Source of the DNA: Brachyhypopomus gauderio
Taxonomy: Eukaryota; Chordata; Actinopteri; Gymnotiformes; Hypopomidae
Length of the DNA: 64,000 bases
Reading direction: 5' to 3'
Assembly: GCF_052324685.1 (NCBI RefSeq)
Contig: NC_135218.1
Span: 11,911,858 to 11,975,857, forward strand
Under the pieces are notes generated by a model. That model worked only from the letters and a program-made list of their open reading frames with translations. It did not search any database and was not told where the DNA came from. Shown here piece by piece: positions 33,426-45,270 of this stretch (the first letter of the stretch is position 1; each line of letters begins with the position of its first letter). The position numbers and the translations under genes were made by a program.

Positions 33426-33884
33426 TGAATAAGACACCGGCGAATAAGGAACCAACTTCAGCCTCGTTCTTTCATGTAAGGTTTTCAGTCAGTTTGCCAG
33501 TAGATGGAGGCCAAGTACTACCATACAGATATTATAGTGACAAAAGACATTTTAGTGAATGAAAAGGTTCATTTCTAGTCAGGCAGTGCACTTTTTGTTA
33601 TGAGATGTAATTGGAAAGTTATTGACCTCATTGATCTCAATCATACAAGACCCATTACTTGTCTGTATTCTGCACAACAGGATTGCAGCATGAGTTTTTA
33701 TAATTTAGGTTTTTGGGTACTATAGCGACCCCGACAGGGTCATTTATGTCATGTCTTTAATGAACTATTATATATTTAATCTTTACACAACTTTTTGGGT
33801 TTTAGGTAATCTGCATTGCAGCTCATGTATTCACAATAATGAACAGCAATGCAGATGACCTAAAACAATCCAGCAAGTATAAAT

Positions 33885-34970
33885 CAGAATCAGAAATACT
33901 CTATTGATCCCAGGGGGAAATTGCACTTGTTACAGCAGCAACCTATATAGGTATAAGCACTCCCAAGAAATAATTTACAGCAATAAAGAAAATTGCAATA
34001 TGCATATCTAAAGATACAAGGACTTATAATACAAAGCAAAATATAATATATAAAATTATATTATACAATAAAATATGACTGTACATGTGGGCGGTGTCAT
34101 GTGATAATAGAGGAATTGTAAAGTCTGATAGCCACTGGTAGGAAAGACCTCCTGTGGCGTTCTGTAGTGCATCTAGGCTGAATGAGTCTTGCACTGAATG
34201 TGCTCCTATGGCTCATCACTGTGTGATGAAGAGGGTGGAAGCCATTGTTCATGATGGTCCGCAGCTTGGACAGTGTCCTCCTCTCAGACACTGCCGTCAG
34301 AGAGTCTAGCTCCACACCCACAACATCACTGGCTCTTCGGATCAGTTTCTTGAGTCTATTGGCATCTGCCACCCTCAGCCTGCTGCCCCAGCATGCCACC
34401 ATGTATAGGATGGTACTGGCCACTACAGGCTCATAAAAGATCCTCAGCATGGTCCTGCAGATATTGAAGGACCTCAGCCGCCTCAGAAAATAGAGACAAC
34501 TTTGGCCCTTCTTGTAGAGGGCGTCGGTGTTCTTAGTCCAGTCCAGTCTGTTGTCGATGTGTACGCCCAGATATTTATAGTCCTCCACAATGTCCACACT
34601 GACCCCTCTGATGGAAACAGGGGTCACCTGCATTTTGTCCCTCCTCAGGTCTACCACCAGCTCCTTTGTCTTCGTCACGTTGAGCTGTAGATGGTTCAGC
34701 TCACACCATGTAACAAAGTCGTTCACCGTCGCCCTGTACTCATCTTCATCACCCCTGCTGATACATCCAACTAGTGGAGAATCATCAGAAAACTTCTGGA
34801 GGTGGCAGGTCTCTGTGCAGTAGTTGAAGTCAGTGGTGTAGAGAGTGAAGAGGAAGGGAAACAGAACAGTTCTTTGTGGGGCTCCCGTGTTGCTGACCAC
34901 TCTGTCTGACACACAGTGTTGCAGACGTACATACTTTGGTTTGCCAGTCAGGTAGTCAACAATCAAAGAT
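33885..34970 (-). pseudogene. 5'-truncated L2/Jockey-group LINE
   Basis: The minus strand carries RT motifs to the end of ORF2: a diverged B-motif region (GAPQRTVLFPFLFTLYTTDF), a degenerate catalytic motif (FSDDSPLVG in place of FADD), YKYLGVHIDNRLDW and YFLRRLRSFNI, down to a conserved C-terminus (ERHRRSFLPVAIRLYNSS). The 3' tail at 33885-33960 (GATCAATAGAGTATTTCTG, sense strand) is a common fish L2-type 3' end. It interrupts the CACTA-like element. Confidence 0.8.
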
Positions 34971-35330
34971 GATTAAATATATAAAAGTTCATTATCTAGA
35001 ATGCCATATATTAAATCTTGAGGCAGACAAACTGATATGACAGAAGTATATGATCAAATATATATAGTTTATGTCTCTCCCATAAATATTCTGGATCCCT
35101 CTCAAAATACAGCTATAAACAAGATTATCACAAGTAGCATATGACAATTGACTCCAAACATTTCATGGTATAGTGACTAACAATGTTCAGAATGAAGATC
35201 AAGATGCATAAAACCTATTATTTCTTTGTCAAAGTTAAAGTAATCACCAAGTCTAACATGGCAAGATTATTAACTACAAGTCCCAAAGTACTTTTTTCTA
35301 ACACTCAATAATTGTCTCTTTTTGTGCAGG

Positions 35331-37170
35331 TTGACTTGCAAGACAGGTGCCGCCTTCATCCAAAAAAGGTATGAATTGAAAATGCAAAAGTTCCTTTAAA
35401 TGGTTATGACAAAACAGACTGAATATGACAATGTTTTGTATGTTGCTTTATTGTGTAGTATGTCTTGCAGAAAACCATCTTATTGGACAATTAAACGAAG
35501 AGCGAAAGAATGGGTTGATAGAGACATACAGTCAATTCAGGCAACAGAGTGGGGGCAGAGCAAAATTTAGAAAAAGAAAACAATACAATAGGTCTAGATG
35601 GCGATGATAACATGGAATTCATGGACTGCCAAAGTACTGTGTGTGAGACAGTGACTATGGTTCCTGTACTAATGATTTATCTGAGTTTAATTCTGGATCT
35701 GACTCTGAAACGGAGTGTGACTTTTTACAGGATGAACTTGCGAAATGGGCAGCTGAGCACCACATTACGCACAATGCCGTAAATGCCCTGCTATCTGTCC
35801 TTGGCAAGCATCACCCAACTTTACCTAGAGATGCTAGGACACTATTAGGTACAGTGAGGTCAGGTGAGTTTGCAATTCAGGAGAAAGCTGGTGGTCAGTA
35901 CTGCTACTTTGGTGTGCTTCACTCAATCTTGCACATTCTACAAAAAAAACAAGAGGTTACCAAACATTTGAAACTTCAAATCAACATTGATGGGCTGCCA
36001 CTTTTCAAAAGTTCACCAACACAACTATGGCCGATTCTTGTAACTGTTGTAAACTTACCACACCATGAGCCTGTCACAATTGGACTGTTCTGTGGTGCAA
36101 GAAAGCCTGATTCTGCAAGTGAGTTTCTGGATGACCTCGTATCAGAGATAGTTAAACTGGAAGATGGGTTTGACTTTGAGGGAATCAGGCTATGCTTAAA
36201 GGTCTCCTCTGTGGTTTGCGATGCACCGGCACGTGCTTTTGTTAAGTGTGTAAAAGGTCACACAGGGTACCATGGGTGTGAGAAATGCACACAGGACGAA
36301 GTTTACATGGACAACAGAATGACATATCCAAGAACGGACATGCCACTCAGAACCGATGAAAGTTTCAAAAATAAGACAGATTCAGATCACCACCTTGGCA
36401 TTTCACCTTTAGAAAGAACATCTTCAGGAATGGTATCTGGGTTCCCTCTTGATTATAAGCACCTTGTGTATTAGGTCCACCTTGTGTATTAAGTTAGGTC
36501 CTCTCACTTGCAGGCTGTCTGGGTTTCAGCAAAATCTATTAACAGAACGACTGCTGGGTGCTCAGAGCTGCGTGCCTCTAGAGTTTGCACGTAGACCAAG
36601 GTCTCTCAGAGAAATTGACAGATGGAAAGCCACAGAATTTAGGCAATTTTTATTGTACACGGGTCCTGTTCTGCTCAAAGATGTACTGCACACCGCAGTG
36701 TATGAACATTTTCTGCTTCTGTTTGTGGGAAATTTCATACTTAGCAATAATAGCCTGATCGAGGACTACTTGGGCTACGCCAATTACATATAGGGTCTTT
36801 TTGTGTCTCATTTTGGAGAGCTGTATGGCCCTAAATTTGTCTTCTACAATGTTCACAATTTAGTGCATCTTGCACAAGATGTAAAAAACATGGTGCTCTC
36901 GACAGCTTCAGTGCTTTCCAATATGAAAACAACCTGAATAAAATTAAAAAGCTCATTAGGAAACCTAGCTGTCCTCTGAGTCAGATTGTAAAGAGACTAT
37001 CCCAGAAACCATGGAGTGACAGCATGGAGAAAAAGACAAGGGTGACAAAAGAACATACCTCTGGTCCTCTTTCACCACCTTCCTGTGGTGCAACACAGTA
37101 CAAAGAACTGGCAACCTCACTCTTCACTATCAAACTTGACCAAGCCAACAGCCATATATATTTTTTTAAG
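35331..37170 (+). pseudogene. EnSpm/CACTA-like transposase (tnp2 type), degenerate
   Basis: Small exon-like blocks at 35331-35368 and from 35474 lead into a long open block. It includes DELAKWAAEHHITHNAVN, GGQYCYFGVLHS, INIDGLPLFKSSPTQLWPIL (first Asp), VTIGLFCGARKPDSASEF and VCDAPARAFVKCVKGHTGYH (second Asp), with CEKC. A break occurs after DYKHLVY (36472). The frame resumes with PLEFARRPRSLREIDRWK and FRQFLLYTGPVLLKDVL, breaks again at 36792, then YGPKFVFYNVHNLVHLAQD. These blocks match, by memory, the tnp2-like transposases found in fish and hydra. Several stops make it inactive. Confidence 0.75.
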
Positions 37171-37345
37171 GTTATTTGTAGATAGTACTGCAAGCTACAC
37201 ATCAAAAGGTTCGGATATGTTCTAAAATAGTAATATACTTTTAATATTTTGTGATCAACAATGAGATCAAAAATAATTTATTAGATCATAAATCTAATTT
37301 TCGTATTACCTAATTTTATGCCGCAATATCTGATAATGAAAAATT

Positions 37346-37448
37346 GATGTTATAGATAATCATTATTCTTGATGCGCTACATGTCATGGTACAGAGGGCC
37401 CATACCGTGAGATGTAGAGCATCAAGAATAATGATTATCTATAACATC
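37346..37448. repeat. Near-perfect 46-bp hairpin
   Basis: The left arm 37346-37391 and right arm 37403-37448 are reverse complements except for about three positions, with an 11-base loop (CAGAGGGCCCA). The first 27 bases pair perfectly. It lies between the transposase remnant and the second-gene start of the CACTA-like element, so it could be the shared terminator/insulator hairpin of that element or a MITE of its own. Confidence 0.9.
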
Positions 37449-37591
37449 CATTTTTTTAATGAAAACATTGATTTCAAGCTTTTGAATGGCTGTCTAGATG
37501 GAAGATTATTTATTTAGGTATTATCCGACAGAACACATTTAATTTTCGGGTCTGGGGTCTGGCTTCACAGTACAGCTTACAATGTACCTCA

Positions 37592-39410
37592 TAAGGCTGG
37601 GCGATATGGAGCAAAAATAATATCTCGATATTTTTTAGCTGAATGGCGATATACGATATATATCTCGATATTTTTTCTTCCCAAAAGGTAATAACAAAGA
37701 GGCAGTAATAAGTCAAATCTACGTCCCAAATGAGTTGCGCGAAGAAGAGAGGCAGGACAGGGCGGAAGTTGTTAAAAGAGAAACTCAAGTAAATTCACTA
37801 TTCACAGTGTTGTGCGTGACCGAGTTCAAAAGAACGCATTCATTGAACACGCTCATTTTTTCGTGAACGTTGAACTGAACGAAACACATTTTTAAATAAC
37901 TTGAATGTGAATTAGTTCACATTATGTGTCATGAACGGTAGACATCACTGTAAATGAACGTTGGAATTTGTTTCCATTGAAAACTGAGTGACATCTGTTT
38001 TTTCTTTTGAAACGCAACGAGAGAAAGTTCCTCCCTTCTGTATTCTCGCTGGTGCCGCTTAAATCATGCATCACCAGACAGAAATGGTTTTGACGTTGTG
38101 TGCGCAATGCATTGTGGGCAACGTAGTGTCCGCATGAGAATAGTTAACATACTGGCTAGTTAATAACATACTGGCTTCCGCACGACCTTACCCGTGATGA
38201 ATTGCAGCAGAGCGGGGTAGGCATAGCACTTATAAGAACGTATAGTGATTTCTAGCTTGTAGTTGTCACGTCTGGCTCCGCCCCCTTCTAGTCTTGTCGT
38301 TTTTATGTTTTCCTTGTTCTTGTTACGCCCCTCTGTTTCAGCTGTTCCGTGTTAGCTTGTCTTAGTTTTACAAGTGTGTGTGTGTGTATTGCCTATGTCC
38401 AGACTATACCTTGAGGGATCATTGTCGTTTCTTTAGCTCCTAGTTGGTGTGTATATGTCCAGACTATACCTTCAGGGATCATTGTCGTTTCTTTAGCTCC
38501 TAGTTGGTGTGTATATGTCCAGACTATACCTTCAGGGATCATTGTCGTTTCTTTAGCTCCTAGTTGGTGTGTATATATAGCCTATGTCCAGACTATACCT
38601 TCGGGGATCATTGTCGTTTCTTTATTTCCTAGTTGGATGTGCACGGTATTCACGCCTTATCTGTGATTCGTGGTTTTGATTAGCTTCGTGTTTGTGTATG
38701 GTTAAAGTCTCTGTTCCATTTTCAGGTTCGTAGTGTTTTAGGTTTTCAGTTCATGTTTGGTCTCCGTGTTCTCTAACGTGATATCGTGCCTGGCAATACA
38801 TGTATGTTCTGTTAGACTTCGTGTTCATGTATGGCCGTTACTTGCTTCCCGTGTGTTTGTTCATGTCAGTGTATGTAACAATTAGTTGTACTCTTGTGTT
38901 TGGTCTAGTTTTGTGCCCTTGTCATTTCCGCTGCCTTTCAGTGTATTAAGCGTTATTTCTCTATTCATCATGCCACGTCATTCGTGGTCCACTCGCGTGT
39001 CGTCTGCAACTGTAAGATGTGAAATAAAATCTAATGAGATTGTACTATCTGCTTCGCATTTGTGTCCGCCCCTTGATTGCGCAACAGCCAAATCGTGAAA
39101 AAAGTATTTGAATATCTCACGAAAAAAAGTAAAATTAACTGAACTTTGAACTATTTCATAATTAAAATTGTGAACTTTGAACGTGAACTGTTCATGAAAT
39201 ACTTCCACACTACTGATGTAGCTCCTCGTTTAGGAACTAAATCATTCACAGTGTGAGCACTGCTGCTCTCTCCGCTGTTGGCCATGTTTATTTTGCGCGC
39301 TGCACGCACAACCTGCGTCCTTGCGTCATAATGTCGCGATATTGCGAAATCCTATCGAATAAAGAAATGTACCGGTATTTTTGTGAACGATATTATATCG
39401 CCCACCCCTA
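37592..39410. mobile_element. hAT-superfamily element, perfect 8-bp target duplication
   Basis: GTACCTCA flanks both sides (37584-37591 and 39411-39418). The termini are TAAGGCTGGGCGATA and TATCGCCCACCCCTA, the usual form of one class of fish hAT ends. The interior has no transposase. It holds another repeat bounded by CACAGTGTTGTGCGTG (about 37804) and CACACTACTG (39217), with GAACG-rich sequence at both ends, and LTR-like material with a 60-bp tandem array. Confidence 0.78.
38388..38640. repeat. 60-bp tandem repeat, four copies
   Basis: Units of TATGTCCAGACTATACC, AGGGATCATTGTCGTTTC and TTTAGCTCCTAGTTGG recur at about 60-base spacing, nearly identical. The surrounding sequence (GTCACGTCTGGCTCCGCCCC at about 38267) looks like part of an LTR. 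Confidence 0.92.
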
Positions 39411-39418
39411 GTACCTCA

Positions 39419-40000
39419 TAGTGGAGTTTATTAAGGAGGGGCAAACTGGACCAGTGGCAAAGTCCTGGTACATGGATGGGTTCTCCTGGTGGCCTCCCTA
39501 TAAAGATCAAAGCCGACTTTTAAAAAAAGTGTTAAAAAAGCTGAGGTTCCCCAGCCAGATAAAGGGTGGAAAAAACACAGTGTGCGAATCCTTTATGAAT
39601 CAGGTAATAAAGACATGCATATGTTAACATGTACAATACAAAATATTATTAGGACCTTATCATAGCATGACAGATGGTTCTTTTTCATGGCTGTCATTAT
39701 TTCCCCCCAGAATCATTTGATAAGGTTTTTTTCTAAATGGAAAAAGTCGTGCTATACATCAGATGTTAACTCTGACACAGAGGTTCTAGGAAAGAGAGTC
39801 AGCAAGTAAGCTGTGCATTCTATACAATTAATGTTTTAAAACAATTCTGTGATAGAACCAGTTATTAACATACTTTTACTTGTAGAAGAAAAGTATACTC
39901 TTCATCGGACAAAGATGAAATGCCACCTATGAAAAAACAAATTCCTTCTGCCCCAAGACCCCCAGCCCCACCACAGACATGTAGATGTCACAGTGAGGTG
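39419..40000 (+). pseudogene. Second gene of the CACTA-like element, 5' exons
   Basis: If the hAT insertion is skipped, the ATG at 37582 reads MYL and continues after the duplication with VEFIKEGQTGPVAKSW and GFSWWPPYKDQSRLLKK. It ends at a GTAATA donor (39606). Exon-like blocks follow after acceptors: one with WKKSCYTSDVNSDTEVLGKR (about 39712-39807) and one with KRKVYSSSDKDEMPPMKK and a PAPRPPAPPQT-like tail (from 39887). The third is cut by an LTR fragment at 39986. The WPPY start is typical of DUF4806-type proteins that accompany such transposases. Confidence 0.55.
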
Positions 40001-40280
40001 TGCCCCCTACTGGCCGCCTCCGTCCACAGCGGCTGTTGTTGTTGTTTGGTGACGTCATGTGCGTCCCTCAGGTGGGCGGAGCCCGTGATCCGTCTTACCT
40101 GAGGGTCGTTTGTTTGCCTATATATGTCTTGTCTTTGTACCAGTTGACTGCTGGTCATTATATCCTTAATTTGGATCTTTTGCACGGGTTTTGGTTTGCA
40201 CACTTTCTATTAAACCATCCTTTTTCCCCTGAGACTTGGTGTGATCGCTTCCTTTTAGTTGCTCACCCCTGCCCGTCACA
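39986..40280 (+). mobile_element. LTR of an unclassified retrotransposon, with leader
   Basis: It begins TGTCACAGTGAGG and ends GCCCGTCACA (TG...CA). A CTATATATG box is near 40121 and TATTAAACC near 40210. The sequence after it (to about 41215) is open in places and contains a duplicated unit of about 90 bases around TTGTGGCACGGCGAGGACC, but has no recognisable gag or pol and no second LTR. It is a truncated 5' end. Confidence 0.5.
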
Positions 40281-43140
40281 GAATGACCAGCCACCCTTCG
40301 GAAGCCGCCAGTCTCTTTTTCTTTCTCCTTCGTTCGTGGTCATGTCTCGTGGTAAGTGTTTGTCTGCGTGGTGTTTTGTGAAGTGTTCCGTCGTGCTTAT
40401 GTGTTGTGTTTGTGGCACGGCGAGGACCAGGGCTGTCTGCCCTGGGAAAACTCTTCGTGTTTGTCGTTTGTTTGTTGGAAGAGCTCCGCCGTGCTCGTGT
40501 TGTGTTTGTGGCACGGCGAGGACCAGGGCAGTCTCCCTGGTAAGCTCTTCGTCTTGTGTGGTGTTAGTGTGTCCAGGTGAACGGACGTGAGGATCTGTGT
40601 GCGTGCGCGTTTGTTATATGTTAAGTGTTTTGTGTGTGTGACGCGGTCGCCGCTCGTCACTGTCGCCTCGCTCCCCGTGTGTCGTGTGTTTTATGTGGGG
40701 AGCGACTGCGACTCTGAGCGGCGCGTCACTGTCGTTTATGTGTAGTGCACACAAGTATCGGTCCCGTTCGTTCAGTGTCTGCACACTAAGTTCTGTTTGT
40801 CTAGTCTTTGTGTGCATGTTTTGTCCTAGCGTGTTGTCAACTGTTAAATGTGTAATTCCACGCATGCTCCTCCCCTTAAATGTGTGTTTGGGGGGGGACC
40901 GGCTGTGGTCCCGAGGGCGTCGCTCCCGAGGGAGGCCCTGAATACGGTAGGGCGCGTTTAGAGCTGTTTGTAGTTAATGTTACCACCACAGTCACTACTG
41001 TACAATAGCTAGCTCTTAGCCTTGCTAGTTGCTATTTAGCTGTAGCCATAAACACAGCATGAGCAGCGATGACGTGCTACACATTTTGTGCAGTTACGCT
41101 ATATTGTTGTTGCTTTCACGGGAATGCTTGTGTTTAATATTTGTTATTTTTTACGTTCAAGATTCCCCTTCCACTGACGAGGCGAGCGGAGTTGGCGGAA
41201 AATGTTTCCTTTAACCGGGCTTTCCTCGGGGTGCTTGGCGAACTTGTGAACACCATGCAAGGCAGACGCCAGTAAAAGCACACAAAATGTTGCTTGTAGT
41301 ACTATAAATATTTATTTCATATAAAGCTATACGTATATATTTGCTTTTTGCACTTTTTTTAGCTATAACTATATTATTTACATATGTTGTACTTTAAATA
41401 TCTATATTTCATAATAAAGTTTGATTTCATTTGATTGTATGACTGATGCTTTTTATGCAGGGTGTGTTCAGCCTGTTTGAGTAATACCAAATTATTATCA
41501 ATAATTAGAGCAACCACATACAATAATGAAGATAAAGATAAATAAGATACAATAATGCTATGTGTTAAGGGGCATCGACCGGTGTTGTGGTCGCATACAA
41601 ATGATGTCACGACACTACAACCCGCGCGCCAACAGCGACTCCACCCACATTGTGGTGGTCCACCATTGTAATGGAAACACAACGCGACCGTACCGTTCCG
41701 TTGCGAATCGACCTGTATCGAACCGTACCGCGCCAAGCAGGCCCTAATGGAAATGCGCCATAAGAGTTAATGTGCCTTACACCCACTTTTGGGCAAATGT
41801 TCACACAAGTTGCCCACACGCAGCATTGGCCAAGGAGCCAGTTTTCCATCTCTGCAGCTGTTCCCTTCTGTACTCTCCCCTCCCACCTTCCTCTCATTAT
41901 ATTTGAGATGTAATGAAAAATCCTTAATCTCTTACTAACTTAACAACTTCTAACCTGGAGGGCCCTGGCTGGGGCTGAGTTTCAGGAGTGCTGGGTGGTG
42001 TCTCTGACAAAAGCAAAACTATGGCCCTGGACTTTGCTCTGGCTGCTTTTTTTTGCCTCTCTCCACTTCTTTCTTTTTGCCCTTTTTCTTTCTAGTGTCT
42101 CTGTCCTTCTTCCACCTGGCCCTCTCTTTTTCAAGATACTGTCTTCTTCTGTCAGGGTCAGCATCACGTCTGACGTTTTGCTATTTCAGCTCCTCTTTGA
42201 CTTATAACTAAAACAGATGCAGGACACCCTTAAACCAGCAGTCTGACTTTAATTGTTATTGTTAACAAGAGGTGTGTATAATGTTATTTTATTACGTTAT
42301 TATTGTCATTATTGTCACAAAACTATCCACCTGTCCCCCCTGTCATGCATCATGTCCACCCTATCAGGGAAGTATTAATGACAGGGTGGACAACGATAGG
42401 GTGGACATTTTCAGCTAAAATTTGCAATTGCTAAGCACATGGGGGCCCCTCAGCTAGCAGAGTTAGCAGTAGTGAAGGTGACCTCAAAATAAATATGACA
42501 ATATTTAAAAATTTTGAAAAATAATATTTTTAAATATTTCTCCATGATAGGGTGGACATGTTAAGCTCGACACCATGCAACAAGAAAGACAATATGAAGA
42601 AAATTGTGAAATTAAGGTGTAAATACTTACTGATAAGGGGTCATATGTGTCAGCCATCACTGAAGATCATCAAATTGGTGGTCGTGATGTCACAGATGAC
42701 ATCAGCTACCGCATTAAAGGGCCAGTTACAACATAATGACAGGGTGGACACTGATTTGAGGGACATGCATTAAATACTTAATATTTATATTAAATATCTG
42801 TTGGAAACTACTAGAATTACCCATTCATGAAAGTTCTTGTCAATAATAATAAGACCACAAAAAAATTATTTTAATTTTGTTTAATTTAATGACTTATTAT
42901 ACTCATAGCTGCTCCCACTATTGTGAGAGGGACATGGCAAAATTGCCTACACATACTTAAAGAAAATAGTACAAATTAATAAAAAATAACTCCCAAGATG
43001 GTAAATATAGTATAGATATATATGTGTTAATGATTATACATTCGTAATAAAAACTCAAAACATCATTATTTTACATTAAATGGAAAATAAATGTGTGATT
43101 CTGACTGGGACCTTGAAAGGCACTTTATAATGATAATGAC
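40281..43140. other. Mobile-element debris without a recognised gene
   Basis: 40.28-41.28 kb looks like the leader of the LTR element. 41.58-41.76 kb (ACCGTACCGTTCCG, AACCGTACCGCGCC) resembles the end of a non-autonomous DNA element. 42.33-42.76 kb has five copies of AGGGTGGACA in both orientations. The rest is AT-rich. No exon was identified. Confidence 0.45.
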
Positions 43141-43149
43141 CCCATTATG

Positions 43150-44402
43150 CTCGCTTTGAGGCAGACAACACCTCCCCTGCTGCCAAACTCGATCAGGAGA
43201 ACCACCCTTTTACCATCTATGTGTCCGAGGTGGCCAGATCCTTTATGTCCTTAAACCCACGCAAAGCTCCGGGTCCTGATGGCGTCCACAGCCGAGTTCT
43301 CAGAGCATGTGCCAGCCAGCTTGCTGGGGTCTTCACCAACATCTTTAACCTCTCCCTAAGTCTGTCAGTGATTCCCACATGCTTCAAGAAAACAACGATT
43401 GTCCCAGTTCCAAAGAAACCAGCCGTCACCTGTCTAAACGACTACCGTCCTGTCGCACTTACATCAGCAGCCATGAAGTGCTTCGAACGGCTCATAAAAT
43501 CACACATCTGCTCTATTCTTCCCTCCACCATAGACCCTCAACAGTTCGCTTACCGACCCAACAGATCCACAGACAACGTCATTTCACTGACTGTCCACAA
43601 CGCTCTCACACACCTGGACAAAAAGAACACATATGTTAGAATGCTGTTCATAGATTACAGCTCAGCGTTCAACACCATCATTCCAGCCAAACTCATAGAA
43701 CTGGGTATCAGCACACAGCTATGTAACTGGATACTGGACTTCCTGACGAGCAGACCCCAGGTGGTGAGAGTAGGAAACAGCTTCTCCTCTACTCTGACTC
43801 TAAGCACTGGTAGGTGCTGAAGAGGGTGGTGAGGACAGCAGAACACATTATCGGGAATAAACTACCTGCCATACACCAGTCTCGCTGTTCAAGGAAGATC
43901 CACAGAATCCAGAAGGACAGCACTCACCCAGCACATGGACTGTTCACCTTACTGCCATCAGACAGGAGGTACCGCAGCATTCAGGCCAAAACGACGCTGT
44001 CAATAAACAGTTTCTACCCACAGGCTATCAGGCTTCTAAACAAAGTGGGCAAATAAAGACAATAATTAATATAAATTCTGCACTGCAATCGTCTTACGAA
44101 CTTTTTTTTTCACTCACTGAGCCACTACCTCTATCAATGCAACAGTCACTTTAAAAGATCACAGTCACTTTAATACATCTTGTGCAATTTTAGTTTTGTT
44201 TTGTGTACTGATGTGTATATAATTGCATATAATATGTCTGTATATATATATTGTACAAATTTGATTCTCTATGTTATCTTTCTTCTCTCTTTTCACTATT
44301 ATATTATTAAGCTTCATTATTGTAGAGTGTATCCCTAACTCTCACCATAAGAATTTCAATGTACACATGTCCCATGGAGTGCAAATGACAAATAAACTTG
44401 AA
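43150..44402 (+). pseudogene. L2/Jockey-group LINE, 5'-truncated with internal deletion
   Basis: RT motifs in frame: [60 protein letters not shown] and [15 protein letters not shown] (motif A Asp). The ORF ends at 43820, just after STLTLSTGR. The sequence resumes with KRVVRTAEHIIGNKLPAI, so the FADD region is deleted. The C-terminus (LPSDRRYRSI, FYPQAIRLLNK) is followed by a 3' tail ending GCAAATGACAAATAAACTTG. It sits inside the interrupted CACTA-like element. Confidence 0.82.
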
Positions 44403-44585
44403 ACTTCAACTTAAACGCTTGTCGTTTGAGTCTACCCTGTGCTTTAGCCCATGTTAGAAAATAAAAACACGTGAACCCTGGTATTTTTACACTCATTTTC
44501 GCTGCTGATGTATTTATTGGTTCATTAAGGCGTAATGGTTTTGACTGAGCCATCTGGAATGGCGAAAACGGTCTCTCGCATTTAA

Positions 44586-45196
44586 AGCCTGGTTTATACT
44601 TTTGCGAGCGACCGTAGCGCGCGACTCCGCCCACCTCGCGCAACCCTGCACGAGCGGTGTAGACGTTGTTCTCCGAAACGATAGGTGGCAGTGGAGAATA
44701 AAAAACCCCTGCAAAACCGGTGAAAGAACATTTTTACCTGACCAGAGACCGTATATATATACACATCAGGCATCAAACGTAAATATGGCTTTGCAGTGTT
44801 GTCTGAAACGATACGTTAACAAATACGAGCCTCTTGTAATTCCAGGACGAAACATGAGAGAACGTGAAGACGTTAAGATTGGGCGTTTTGAAAATAAACA
44901 ACCATTAAATAATGTGATAAAAAAGCGAATTATTTCGATTCATTTCGAGTATATGTATAAATATTTAACTGAATTAAGTTTAACGTGCTGGGAAATATTG
45001 AAATGGACCTTTAAAGTGACGAACAAGTGCTTTAATTCCACCTTGTAAAGGTGTATGAACCCGGCAAACATGACTTTGTCCATCGCGCTGAAGCGCGGCG
45101 CGCGCACGAAGTTACAAATTTCAAGAGGTGCACGACCTCGCGCACGGGCGGAGCCACAGCGATTACGTCATTTTCGCCGCAAGTATAAACCAGGCT
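44586..45196 (+). mobile_element. PIF/Harbinger-like MITE, 3-bp TAA target duplication
   Basis: The ends are AGCCTGGTTTATACTT and AAGTATAAACCAGGCT, perfect 16-base inverted repeats. TAA occurs on both sides (44583-44585, 45197-45199), and the paralogous site at 6515-6525 shows a single uninterrupted TAA. A 3-bp TWA duplication is the mark of PIF/Harbinger. No transposase is encoded. Family copies are at 8.6-10.1 and 16.6-17.0 kb. Confidence 0.82.
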
Positions 45197-45270
45197 TAAG
45201 GATCTGGCTCCATACATTAAATCCATTGACAAGACAGTCAAAAAAAATGTAATGGATTTTACTATATTTT

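Larger units (their letters stand above)
32189..33467. mobile_element. MULE-like non-autonomous element with perfect 9-bp target duplication
   Basis: The nine bases TCTTTCATG flank the element exactly (32180-32188 and 33468-33476). The termini are inverted: ACGAGGCTGAAG on the left and CTTCAGCCTCGT on the right, with similarity continuing about 55 bases through CCTTATTCGCC. A 9-bp duplication with long inverted repeats points to the Mutator superfamily. The 1,279-base interior has no MULE transposase. It holds a tandem array (32282-32750), a hAT-like AATATTCGGATATTCGG fragment and a deleted Tc1-like copy. Confidence 0.75.

Noticed and set aside
43814-44056. Separate small gene after the LINE RT block
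   Set aside because: It is the C-terminal part of the same LINE, reached after an internal deletion.
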